Shown: piece by piece, positions 16,501 to 24,984 of the stretch
How positions within the stretch are numbered: the first letter of the stretch is position 1
Layout of the letters: every line of letters starts with the position of its first letter
Assembly: GCA_947167725.1 (NCBI GenBank)
Contig: CAMVJF010000004.1
Coordinates: 1 to 29,170, forward strand
DNA: 29,170 bases
From: an uncultured Clostridia bacterium
Lineage (GTDB): Bacteria; Bacillota; Clostridia; Oscillospirales; Oscillospiraceae
Reading direction: 5' to 3'
Program-made: the position numbers and the translations under genes
The notes under the pieces: generated by a model
What the model was told of the DNA's origin: nothing
Database searches by the model: none
The model's input: the letters and a program-made list of their open reading frames with translations, nothing else

Positions 16501-19500
16501 CACGGTCAGCATCTTCGAGGCGCACGCGGCCGGATGGTCCGTGTTGTCCTCGTTGCCCTCGATCCAGGCGGTGAAGGTCGGCTTGAAGGTGTCGCCGTTC
16601 TTCATGTGCCGGACCGTGACGTAGATGTTCTTCGTGTTCTCAAAGGCCTGGTCCTCCGCGCCGATCTTCGCCTCGTAGGTAGCGTTGAGGACCTGGACCG
16701 GTTTGCCGTCGACGTACTGCGTGATGACCGACCAGCTCTTGAGATTCGTGCTTGCGGCCGTGTCGAGCGAGAATTCCGCCTCGCTCTCGTCGCAGGGCAG
16801 CACGCCCCGGATCTGATAGTAGTAGACCTTCCGGCCGTCCTGGTCCACCGTCGTGTTGCTGCCCGCTCCCGGCGTGTTGTCCACAGATTCCGCGCCGATG
16901 TAGAGCATGTAGGTCACCTTGTCGTAGGTGCGCACGATGGTGTTGTACTGGCTCGCATCGTCGCCGGGACTCCACTCGACGGCCTGCTCCTGCTCGTAGA
17001 GCTTGCCGTTGTAGGAGATATAGTGCTCCTCCCGGCCGTTGAAGAGATAGGTCTGATCCGTCTCCGCCGCGCCGCTGCCGAGCAGGTCGCGCGCAAAGAC
17101 CTCCTTGTCCGCCGCGGTCGTGTCGAAGGGCGCCGCGCCGGTCAGGTGGGCGTTCTTTTCCGTTTCCTCGCCGCCGATCTTCTTGATCGCGAGTATCGAG
17201 ACCTTCATGTCGCTGCGCGCGACGGGGAGCTCATCCTGCGTGAAGCTGCTCGCCGTCAGCAGATCGTTGCGGCTGCGCGGGATCGCGGAGCTGATATAGC
17301 GTCCCTCGCCGTAGGTCTCGGACAGATTGGCGCCGTCGTAGCGGTCGTCGCGCCAGATGTTGTAGTTTTCGTTGCCCATTCTGGACGCGGACTGCAGGTT
17401 TGCGATCGGCATGTCCTTCTGGCGGTTGCCGGGATAGTCGTCCGCGCCCTCGTAGAAGGAATAGAAGTCGTTGCCGGTGCTGGTCCGGATGCTGCGGTTG
17501 GCGTAGAGCTTGCCGCCGTTGAAGGAGAAGCTGCTCGCGCTCAGCGGGTTCTGATAGATGCCGCCGGCGAGCTGGGCCTTGTTGGAGATCACGCTGCCGC
17601 CGACCATGGTTACCGTGCTGTTGCCGCAGATCGCGATGCCGCCGCCGCGGGCCGCCTCGTTGCGGGTGACGTCCACGCCGCCGAAGATCATCGTCTTGCC
17701 GTTGGCAAGGCAGAGACCGCCGCCCGCATTGCCGATGTCGGCCGTGGTGACCGTCTCCTTCACGGTAAGGCCGGCCTTGTTGTCGTTGATCCGCACGTGC
17801 TCGATGCTGGCCGTGCCGCCGGCCTGGTAGAGGCCGCCGCCCTGGTTGGCGGACGTGTTGCCGGAGAGGACGACGGGATCGTCGCTCGTCCCGGCAAAGC
17901 TGAAGCGGGTCTTGCCGCCGCTCGAGAGATAGACGCCGCCGCCGTAATCCGAGGCGCTGTTGCCCGTGATGCGGCCGCCGCTGATGTAGGCGATGCCGCC
18001 GTCGTCGCAGACGCCGCCGCCGGCGCCGTAGACCCTGTTGTAATAGTTCGTGTTGCCGACGACGGAGTTGTCGCGGATCTCGCCGCCGCTCATGAGGAAG
18101 CTGCCCGCCGGGCCGACGTAGACGCCGCCGCCGTAGCTGGAGCTGTTGTCGTGGATGCTGCCGCCCTGCAGCTCGAAGCTGCCGCCCTCGACGCAGACGC
18201 CGCCGCCCTTGCCTCCGGTGACGGGCGCCGCCTCGCAGCCGGCGATCTCGCCGCTCTTCATGACGACGCGGCCGCTGCCCTGGATCAGGATGCCGCCGCC
18301 GTTGCCGCGGCTGCTGCCCGTGATCGTACCGGGGCCGTCGCCGGCCTCGGGATCGGCGGGATCGAGGATCCCCTCGAGCTCCAGATCGCCCAGGACGGTG
18401 AGCGCGTTCGTTACGCCGGTGAGCGTATGTCCGTTGAGGTCGAGCGTCGCGGTGACGCCGCCGGGCACGGTGACGCTCTCATGTATGTCGTCCGCAACCA
18501 GCCGGACGGTCAGACGGTCGTCCTCTTTGCCCTCCTCAAGCTGATAAGCCCTCACAAAGTCCATCGCACTTTGTACGGTGGCAAATTCATAGGTCGTCCC
18601 GTCCAGATCGATTTTCGCGACGATCCGATCCGGGTCCTTGTAAAGCAGCATCAGGCCGTATTCGCGTTTGAAATTGAAGTGGAAGCCGTTCTCGTAGTGC
18701 AGTTCCAGCCCCTCGTCCCACCAACTGATGCCTTCCCGGACGTCCGGGGCGCGGAACATCTCCGTCGCCTTGATCAGGTCGGCGCGCGAGGGGTTCGCGG
18801 TCTTCGCGGTCCAGTAGAAATAGGCCTCCTGGCCGAAGCCGGCGCGGTTGTCGTAGAGCTTGCCGTCGCCCGAGAGCGTGAACGCCGCGCCGGAGTCCGT
18901 GACGTAAACGCCGCCGCCCAGCCTGACAGCCCGGTTGTCGGTGATGAAGCCGCCGGTGACGGTGGTCTCGGTGCCCGCGCCCAGGTAGAGCGCGCCGCCG
19001 TTCGTGGCGCTGTTGCCGCGGATCTCGCCGCCGCCGATGCTCGCCGCGGCGCTGCCGCTCAGGCTGATCGCGCCGCCGTTCGCGGCGCTGTTGTCCGTGA
19101 TCGTGCCGCCCGGCATGTTGAGCGAGGCATTGCCGCTGAGGTGGACGGCGCCGCCGCTGCCCTTCGCGCTGTTGCCGCTGATCTCGACGCCGTCCTCGAT
19201 GTTCAGCGTGCCGCCGCTCTTGTTGATCGCCCCGCCGTTGCCGCTCGACGCGTTGTTGATGAGCCGGGCGCCGCTGTGGATGTTGACGTCGCCGCTGCCG
19301 GCAATCGCGCCGTCGTTGTTTTCAAACACGGTGCCGTCGTTCACATTGAGGACGTTCAGCGAGCCGTCGCTGCTGCCGAAGAGGACAGGCGTGGAGGTGC
19401 AGCCGTAAATGTGGGTGTTGTTCAGATCGATCGTAGAGCCGTTGGCATAGCTGGCGTTGATCAGATAACTGTTGTTCCCGATCTCGCAGTCGGTGAAGGT

Positions 19501-22500
19501 GACGTCGCTTCCGTTGAAGTAGATATTGGAAAACACCGGCGCCTTGTTGTTCAGGAAGGAACAGCCGGTAAACGTCATGGTGGAGCTGTATATGTTGCTG
19601 GAGGCCAGGAGGCTGCCTCCGTGCTCCTCAAAGGTGCAGTTGGTGAAGCTGAACTTGGGGATATTGAGGTAGGCGCCCATATAAAACGCCGAGCCGCCGC
19701 CGCGCTCCGTCTTGTTGCGGGCGATGTACACGTTGTCGAATTCGAGCTCCATCGTGGAATAGGACGTGCCCAGATTGCCGGCGACGCCGTTATTGGTCAG
19801 GCCGTTGTCGTAGGCGGTGTTGTCGTAAATGCCCACGTCCCTGACGGTCGCCTTGGCGACGACCAAGGAGATCCCGACCGTGCCGGTCGCCATGTTGTGG
19901 TGGATGTCCGTATTCTCGACCAGGATCGGCTCGCTGCAGCTGCCGATGGCGATCCCGCCCACGGTCGCGTCGCAGCGGTTGTATCGGATCTCGGTCTTCG
20001 CGTCGGGGCTGCCGACGCGGTTGACGCCGTTGGTGCCGAGATAGACGCCGCCGGCGGAGCTTCCGGCGCTGTTGTATTCCACCGTCAGACCGTGGATCGC
20101 CGTGCTGCCGCCGGTTCCGCTGTTCGCCCTGACAAAGACCCCGCCGCCCGTGCTCTGCGCATGATTGTGGTGGATGTGTACGCCGCTGATATCGGCCAGA
20201 AACGTGCCCCAGTTGGCATGGTCGATATCAATGCCGCCGCCGTTGACCTCCGCGCTGCAGCCGCAGATCTCGCCGCCGGTGATCACGAACGGATAGTCCG
20301 CTCCGCTCAGATAGGCGTAGATGCCGCCGCCGCTGCCGCTGTTGTTGTCGACGCTGACCGCCGAGCAGTCGCGGATCGTTCCGCCGCTCATGGTAAAGGC
20401 CGAGGGGTTGCTCAGATACACGCCGCCGCCGTTGCCGCTTGTTGAGCAGTCGCGGATCGTGCCGCCGGAGATGACGACGGCTGCGCGGCTTTCGCCGTAT
20501 ATGCCGCTGTTGGTGAAGCCCTTGATCGTGCCGCCCGCCAGCTCGAAACGCGTCTCTCGGCTCACGTTGTTGACACCCGAGAGGTAGACGCCGCGGGCGG
20601 AGCTCTCATAGGGGCTGGGCAGGAGGGTGCCCTCGCCGCCCTGCTTGCCGTCCGTCTCGATCTCGTCGACGAGCTTGAGCTGGGCGCCGCTCCCGACCAC
20701 GATCGTGGCGTCCGCCATGCCCGTGATCGTGTAGCCGTTGAGGTTGAGCGTGAGGTCCTTTCTGTTTTCCGGTACCGTAAAGCTCTCCGCGACGTCCTTG
20801 AGGACGACGACCGTCTCGCCGTCCCGCGAGTCGGTGATCGCTTCGAACACGCTGCCGTAGAAATGCGTCAGCCCGTCGCGCTCGATGCGCGCCGCGGCTT
20901 CGGGGTTGAGGTTGAGGCCAGCGCGCAGGAAATGCTCCTCGGCGTTCTGGTAACAGCCGCCGCTCTGTGTGCCGAGCAGCGCCGCCATGTCTTCCGCCGA
21001 ACCGGTGTAGGCGATCTTCGTCTCCTCGTCGTACCAGACGGCGTGGCCGGTGCCCATGTTCGCCGCCGGGATCAGCTCTTCGATCTTCGCGTTCGCGATC
21101 GTGTACAGGTCGCTCGCGATGCCGGCCTCGTTGCCGTGGAGCCTGGCGCCGCCGTCCACGCGCAGGGTCGGACCGACCGCGCCCTCGTGGAAGTAGATGC
21201 CGCCGCCGCGGCTGACTGCGCGGTTGCCCGTGATCTCGCCGTCGGTGAAGCTGAGGGACGCGGATTTGCTGTATACGCCGCCGCCGCAGTTTCCGGCCAC
21301 GTTGTCCGTGATCGTCACGCCCGCGAGACGGCAGCTCGCGCCCGATGCGTATACGCCGCCGCCGTTGTACACGGCGCGGTTTTCGCGGATCTCGCCGCCC
21401 GTCATCTCACATCCTGTCACCGCGTTCAGGTACAGCGCGGCGCCGTGGTTGGCGAGGGAGCCGCTGATCTCGCCGCCCGTCATCGTGAACGAGCCGGAAG
21501 CAAGATACAGGCCGCCGCCGTTGCCCTTCGGCGCGCTGTTGCCGGTGATCGCGGTATCGGAAAGCGTCAGCGCGGTATTCTTTGCCGACACGCCGCCGCC
21601 GTTGCCCGTGGTCGAGCGGTTGCCGCGGATCTCGCCGCCGGAGAGCGTGAGCACGGAATTCTCCGCGTAGACGCCGCCGCCGCTCGTCGCGCTGTTGTCG
21701 CGGATCTTGCCGCCGGAGAGCGTCAGCTCCGCGGCGGTGAGAAAGACGCCACCGCTGCCGGTCGTGCTGTTTTCAAAGATCTCGCCGCCCGCGATCTCGA
21801 GCGTGGGCTCCTCTCCGCTCTTGCCGAGCGCATAAATGCCGTGGTTCTTGTTGCCGCGGATCTCGCCGCTCTCCATGCGGAAGACGGCCGGGCCGACGCC
21901 GGCGGTGTCCGGCTCGGTCTCCGTGGCATAGCGGACGCAGACGCCGATTTCGGCGTTGTCGGAAACGCTGCCGCCCTTCATGACGAAGCTCGCGCCTTTG
22001 TTGACGAAGACGCCGGAGCCTCGGTCTCCCTTGTTGTTGGTGATATTGCCGCTTTCCAGCACGAACTCGCCGCCGACAAGCACGCCGCCGCCGAAGCGGT
22101 GCGTGGCGCTGCCGTGCTTGACCGGCGTGCCGGTGCCCTCTGTGATGGCGCCGCTCTGATCGTCGCTGGTGTCGCGGAGCGTCAGACTGCTGCCGTAGGG
22201 GATCACGAGCACCGAGCCGCAGACGGCCGAGCTCTCGTTCCCCTCTCCGTCCGTCGTCGTGACGGTCTTTTCCCGGCCGATGACCGAGAAGCCCTTGAGG
22301 TTCAGCGTCGCGCGAATGCCCTCCGGGAGGATCACGCATTCCTTCGTATCGCTCAGCAGCACCACGTCGCTGCCCGTCGCGCTCCCGTTTCCGATCGCGT
22401 CAAAGGCCGCCTGGAGGCTGAAATAGTTGACGCTGCCGATCTGGGCGACCGCCTTGAGATCGTAGCGGAAGGTATAGCCGTAGTAGAAGGCGGCGGTATT

Positions 22501-24984
22501 CCCCGCCTCCTGATACTCCGTGAAGCGCTCGTCGCCGTTCACCGCCCCGGCGCATTCCTCGTGCTTGATCTCGTCATACCAGACAGCCTCCGGGAACTGG
22601 CCGTCCTCGCCCATCTCCGTCGCCTTGCAGAGGGTGAGCTTTATCCGTTTTTGCTCTTCGAGCCCGGCGCCGAAGGTCCATCCGGCGATGTCGTTGCCCG
22701 TCGTTCTCGCGGTGTTGTCCATGATGACGCCGCCCTGTACGTCAAGCCCGTACGCATCTTGCTTTGTCCAGCTCAGGTGACTTGCACTGCCGGCGAAAAT
22801 GCCGCCGCCGCTCTGATTGCTCTTGTTGTTCCGGATCTCGCCGCCGGTCATGATCAGCTCGCAGCCGACCCCGATGTAGACGCCGCCGCCGGAGTAGATC
22901 GAGTCGTCGCCGCTTCCGGTGCACTCGTTCTCCAGAATGCTGCCGCCGCTGATGGTCAGCCGCGCGCGCGTTCCGCTGTCCGGCTGGTTGGACGCGTAGA
23001 TCCCGCCGCCGGCAAGCGCGGTGTTGCCGCAGATCGTGCCGCCGGAGATGCTCGAGCCGCCTTCCTCGACAGCGGCGATGCAGGAAAGAAGATAGATCCC
23101 GCCGCCGTAGGAGCTCGCGGTGTTGTTGCGGATCGTGCCGCCGGACATGGTAAACGCGCCGCGCCGCGGGACATGGATCGCGCCGCCGTTCTCCGCACTG
23201 TTGTCCTCATAGACCGCGCCGTCCCCGAGCAGGTTGACGCGGCTGCCGTAGATCGCGCCGCCGCTGACGGCGTAGTTGCTCTCAAAGCGCGCCGCGCCGT
23301 CGACGGTCACCGTGCCGCCGTACACCGCGCCGCCGGCCGAAGAGCCGCCGTTCGCGCGGTTCCCGCGGAACACCGCATTGTCGTGGATGAGGACCTTGCC
23401 GGTGGAGTAGCACACGGCGCCGCTCGTGCCGCTGCCGGTGTTGTTCGTGATGTCGACGTTTTCCAGCTCGATTGTGTGGTTTGCGTTGTTGCCGCCGTTC
23501 TGAATCGCCGCGCCGCTGCCGGCCTTGTTGTCGCGGAACACGACGCTCGGCGTCCCGCCGTCCATCGTGCCGCGTACAAATATGCCCGCGCCGGCGGAGT
23601 AGACGGCGCCGCCTGCGGTCGTGGTCCGCTCGCTGCCGTTGCTGTAAAATTCGCCCGCGCTGACAACAAGACTGCCGCCCGCGCTCATGTAAATCACGGC
23701 GCCGGCGGAGGTGCCCGTCTCCCAGTCGAGGAAGTTGTCATGGAAGCGGCCGCCGTTGACCGTGACGCTGCTGCTGTTGCCGGAGACCGAAAACAGGCCG
23801 CCGCCCGCCGTCGCATGGTTGCCCGCCATTTCCACGTCGTTCAGCGTCGCCCCGGTGTTGGCTCCCAGGTAGAAGCCGCCGCCGCTGGATGCGCCGGCTG
23901 CGGTCCGGTTCACGCTGTTGCCGACGATCGTGCAGTCCTCCAGCTCCATTGTGGAGCTGCCGCCGAGATACGCGCCGCCGCCGTACGGATAGGCCGTGTT
24001 GCCGCGGATCTCGCTCCCGCGGACGGAGAGCGTGCTCGTGCTGTCGAGATACAGACCGCCGCCGTGCCCCTCGCGCATAAGCTCGGCGGTATAGACGCCG
24101 GCTTCATTGTCCGTGACGCTGCTGCCGTCCATTGTGACGCTCGATTTCGCGCCGGTCCACAGACCGCCGCCGTTGAGCACGGAGCGGTTGTCGGTGATGC
24201 TCGTCCCATCGATCGTGAGCGTCGAGCCCGCGGCGCAGTAAATGCCGCCGCCGTTATCCTCGGCCGTGTTGCCGGAAAGGAGCGCGTCGCGCAGCTCGAG
24301 CGTCACGCTCTCGGTGCAGTATACGCCGCCGCCGTTGTTCGACGCGGAATTGCCGCTGATCTGGGCCCCGCCGATCGAGCTCGAGCCGGCATAGCAGTAG
24401 GCGATGCCGCCGCCGTTGGCGGCGTGGTTGCCGGAAATGACCGCGCGCGGTCCGAGCACCGTCCCTGCGGTCATGACCGCGAAGACGCCGCCGCCGTTAT
24501 CCTCGGCCGTGTTGCCGCTGATCGTGCCGCCGTTCATGATGAAGCGCGCGTTGCGTACGACGAATACGCCGCCGCCGCTGCCCGCGACCGTGAAGCCGCT
24601 GACCGTGCCGCCCTCCATCACCAGCGTACCGACGACCATGATGCCGCGCGTGTTGCTCAGCGCGCGGCTGCCGCGGATGCCTCCGCCGCCCCGGCTGTCG
24701 ATGAGCGTGAGCGTACCGTCCACCGTCAGCGCCGTGGAGGGCTCCGCGCCGTCGATCACCGTGATCGTATGTCCGTTGAGATCCAGCGTGATGTTCCCCA
24801 CAACCGGGACCCCGACGTTTTCTTCGTAATCCTTCGTGAGCGTGACGATCCGGCCCGCTTCGTCCTCCGCGGCGGAGGCCCGGTTGATCAGGTACTGCAG
24901 CGTCCCGGGCGCGGGTCCGCGCTTGGCGATGAAGGTCGAACAAACCGTGATCTCAAAGGCGAGCTCGCCGTCCGAGGCGTCCAT
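12997..24984 (-). CDS. Main body of giant beta-helix adhesin (frameshifted at both ends)
   Basis: An open frame of 3,995 codons, of which the genuine part runs from about 25000 to about 13627. After that the translation becomes Arg-rich shadow sequence (HADALRHAVRQRGGGRKRAG). It has no signal peptide and starts at an ATG without a ribosome-binding site, so it is best read as the middle of a larger gene. About 24905-17480 encodes right-handed beta-helix repeats of the G-G-G-(V/I)-Y, S-G-G-x-I-x-x-N-x-A type, as in polymorphic outer membrane protein and pectate-lyase-like adhesins, in four cassettes. About 17320-14300 is a long unrepetitive region I cannot assign. About 14270-14030 looks DUF11-like (NLTVTVTIPKGLTYEEGSFG). 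The protein is presumably an extracellular adhesin held by the C-terminal EIPTG. Confidence 0.85.
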   Translation of the reverse strand: MDASDGELAFEITVCSTFIAKRGPAPGTLQYLINRASAAEDEAGRIVTLTKDYEENVGVPVVGNITLDLNGHTITVIDGAEPSTALTVDGTLTLIDSRGGGGIRGSRALSNTRGIMVVGTLVMEGGTVSGFTVAGSGGGVFVVRNARFIMNGGTISGNTAEDNGGGVFAVMTAGTVLGPRAVISGNHAANGGGIAYCYAGSSSIGGAQISGNSASNNGGGVYCTESVTLELRDALLSGNTAEDNGGGIYCAAGSTLTIDGTSITDNRSVLNGGGLWTGAKSSVTMDGSSVTDNEAGVYTAELMREGHGGGLYLDSTSTLSVRGSEIRGNTAYPYGGGAYLGGSSTMELEDCTIVGNSVNRTAAGASSGGGFYLGANTGATLNDVEMAGNHATAGGGLFSVSGNSSSVTVNGGRFHDNFLDWETGTSAGAVIYMSAGGSLVVSAGEFYSNGSERTTTAGGAVYSAGAGIFVRGTMDGGTPSVVFRDNKAGSGAAIQNGGNNANHTIELENVDITNNTGSGTSGAVCYSTGKVLIHDNAVFRGNRANGGSSAGGAVYGGTVTVDGAARFESNYAVSGGAIYGSRVNLLGDGAVYEDNSAENGGAIHVPRRGAFTMSGGTIRNNTASSYGGGIYLLSCIAAVEEGGSSISGGTICGNTALAGGGIYASNQPDSGTRARLTISGGSILENECTGSGDDSIYSGGGVYIGVGCELIMTGGEIRNNKSNQSGGGIFAGSASHLSWTKQDAYGLDVQGGVIMDNTARTTGNDIAGWTFGAGLEEQKRIKLTLCKATEMGEDGQFPEAVWYDEIKHEECAGAVNGDERFTEYQEAGNTAAFYYGYTFRYDLKAVAQIGSVNYFSLQAAFDAIGNGSATGSDVVLLSDTKECVILPEGIRATLNLKGFSVIGREKTVTTTDGEGNESSAVCGSVLVIPYGSSLTLRDTSDDQSGAITEGTGTPVKHGSATHRFGGGVLVGGEFVLESGNITNNKGDRGSGVFVNKGASFVMKGGSVSDNAEIGVCVRYATETEPDTAGVGPAVFRMESGEIRGNKNHGIYALGKSGEEPTLEIAGGEIFENSTTGSGGVFLTAAELTLSGGKIRDNSATSGGGVYAENSVLTLSGGEIRGNRSTTGNGGGVSAKNTALTLSDTAITGNSAPKGNGGGLYLASGSFTMTGGEISGSLANHGAALYLNAVTGCEMTGGEIRENRAVYNGGGVYASGASCRLAGVTITDNVAGNCGGGVYSKSASLSFTDGEITGNRAVSRGGGIYFHEGAVGPTLRVDGGARLHGNEAGIASDLYTIANAKIEELIPAANMGTGHAVWYDEETKIAYTGSAEDMAALLGTQSGGCYQNAEEHFLRAGLNLNPEAAARIERDGLTHFYGSVFEAITDSRDGETVVVLKDVAESFTVPENRKDLTLNLNGYTITGMADATIVVGSGAQLKLVDEIETDGKQGGEGTLLPSPYESSARGVYLSGVNNVSRETRFELAGGTIKGFTNSGIYGESRAAVVISGGTIRDCSTSGNGGGVYLSNPSAFTMSGGTIRDCSAVSVDNNSGSGGGIYAYLSGADYPFVITGGEICGCSAEVNGGGIDIDHANWGTFLADISGVHIHHNHAQSTGGGVFVRANSGTGGSTAIHGLTVEYNSAGSSAGGVYLGTNGVNRVGSPDAKTEIRYNRCDATVGGIAIGSCSEPILVENTDIHHNMATGTVGISLVVAKATVRDVGIYDNTAYDNGLTNNGVAGNLGTSYSTMELEFDNVYIARNKTERGGGSAFYMGAYLNIPKFSFTNCTFEEHGGSLLASSNIYSSTMTFTGCSFLNNKAPVFSNIYFNGSDVTFTDCEIGNNSYLINASYANGSTIDLNNTHIYGCTSTPVLFGSSDGSLNVLNVNDGTVFENNDGAIAGSGDVNIHSGARLINNASSGNGGAINKSGGTLNIEDGVEISGNSAKGSGGAVHLSGNASLNMPGGTITDNSAANGGAISLSGSAAASIGGGEIRGNSATNGGALYLGAGTETTVTGGFITDNRAVRLGGGVYVTDSGAAFTLSGDGKLYDNRAGFGQEAYFYWTAKTANPSRADLIKATEMFRAPDVREGISWWDEGLELHYENGFHFNFKREYGLMLLYKDPDRIVAKIDLDGTTYEFATVQSAMDFVRAYQLEEGKEDDRLTVRLVADDIHESVTVPGGVTATLDLNGHTLTGVTNALTVLGDLELEGILDPADPEAGDGPGTITGSSRGNGGGILIQGSGRVVMKSGEIAGCEAAPVTGGKGGGVCVEGGSFELQGGSIHDNSSSYGGGVYVGPAGSFLMSGGEIRDNSVVGNTNYYNRVYGAGGGVCDDGGIAYISGGRITGNSASDYGGGVYLSSGGKTRFSFAGTSDDPVVLSGNTSANQGGGLYQAGGTASIEHVRINDNKAGLTVKETVTTADIGNAGGGLCLANGKTMIFGGVDVTRNEAARGGGIAICGNSTVTMVGGSVISNKAQLAGGIYQNPLSASSFSFNGGKLYANRSIRTSTGNDFYSFYEGADDYPGNRQKDMPIANLQSASRMGNENYNIWRDDRYDGANLSETYGEGRYISSAIPRSRNDLLTASSFTQDELPVARSDMKVSILAIKKIGGEETEKNAHLTGAAPFDTTAADKEVFARDLLGSGAAETDQTYLFNGREEHYISYNGKLYEQEQAVEWSPGDDASQYNTIVRTYDKVTYMLYIGAESVDNTPGAGSNTTVDQDGRKVYYYQIRGVLPCDESEAEFSLDTAASTNLKSWSVITQYVDGKPVQVLNATYEAKIGAEDQAFENTKNIYVTVRHMKNGDTFKPTFTAWIEGNEDNTDHPAACASKMLTVSAAGRYNLTLLSNNALSYTGYFDLETGQEAAQNEYYKPGQDHVVHGTMLGYGVTVEMYNNDPAKGIKGLELPTDELEFDLRMRGGLYLNGEPITDSSGEQMTKAPYIWAYKENSFADTGRPLGAASIAVNMNWDDEDELAFPSRSANNAAPLNKSGGVAAGANSAYSGGNWLLLGNQPAAGDGETVMHIRLKGYAFDKMENANPTLSDNGTNGLPWSPGHVKAFSAGYIQVIFPFEKKDAQNQSGYLSIDMQAVVSDLEIERISGQEVYSTAEGILHDPAETPDPTQLERYFGAEAPAHATNEMLYSDNFVANSTGMYVSNGDGDATGDGIGAVNYYANAADAIMELETGKAATPLATERIYVGSRLIFSSKEYRTDDPENFPNQYIPDDVFDPAIHNKLEYNYLTALNLLQKYDPTAFHLSPTDKTRAVVGERFNLRTGRNEVNGFIISNSETETQWSNPRNSPYNATQSYTLTILYAAKPDGTAWNKQTYTEGDLAGKDDGGTADMRSYCEENLVYYTTLAELEADGKECVAILYELRDCCIRRQRSIRLDAPLTVTDDFSYTGNTYATTHEVRGWTTYRPEYKSAFPNNKDSLHLYSFDWADHPEMRLARGNTYIDLSVFGYDTTKVDNPAYYEAYYDNSVFPEMRTRFNYGNYEFPQYYKTQYRNGSQIGGTHNGSASGNSILLYTLTTSIRITNEDYETNEYSGVRATHYDVHHTRTASFKVWPAVDAASEVLRTGELKDEVNQYTNLTVTVTIPKGLTYEEGSFGMDFSDSGYEESDFWKMGTPVVHSDGTTTIVFNAFVRDVSLPLPQITYRTKIGDEWDVDKDVKNGDVLTSTASIYATYEEENVLAATIKTDRVAIHIVKNDGDAIYLGVEKTLTEINEQIGFTLNYQNYTREKLENIQLLDVLPYNGDGRGTEFHGGYRVEEIVMQFNDDASYEAYKNGGGKLRVLGGQHADALRHAVRQRGGGRKRAGAALRRRDAQRGLHGARPDRSRQRQLRALDPGRPPGDQLRHGRAHLRAHERARRQRADRKRGGPDAHGRRPVRRRLPLPRRQRGIDPQLAAAAGEHRAARRQRHRLAGYGPRRHDHQRGRRQTAARHHGPGSGEKRSRRVRPGPRPARQRARHDDERQRLLQLYQSRPGRDLYPLQRRGTQLSRRIEPS
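17480..24905 (-). repeat. Four beta-helix cassettes with recurrent linker module
   Basis: Each cassette opens with a strand set ending L-N/D-L-N/K-G-(H/Y/F)-(T/S)-(I/L/V) and continues with many short G-G-x-I/V-x-x-N repeats. It closes with a linker carrying A-x-x-M-...-W-(Y/W/R)-D-(E/D). The closing linkers are near 22640-22565, 21070-21015, 18778-18700 and 17390-17320. The next cassettes open near 22455, 20892 and 18620 with related V/A-A-x-I-x-x-x-x-x-x-x-F lines. At DNA level this gives dispersed GCCGCCGCCG motifs on the plus strand. The repeats are diverged, not tandemly identical. Confidence 0.8.

Noticed and set aside
13093..20445. Very long open frame on the plus strand (2,450 codons), and a similar one at 20863-25011
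   Set aside because: They lie antisense to the beta-helix gene; the product is a Val/Ala/Arg-rich low-information chain without domains. High-GC coding sequence keeps such frames free of stops.
17480..24905. Dispersed GCCGCCGCCG motifs as a CRISPR array or DNA-level tandem repeat
   Set aside because: Units vary in length and sequence and all read in one frame as Gly-rich beta-helix turns, so this is protein-level repetition.
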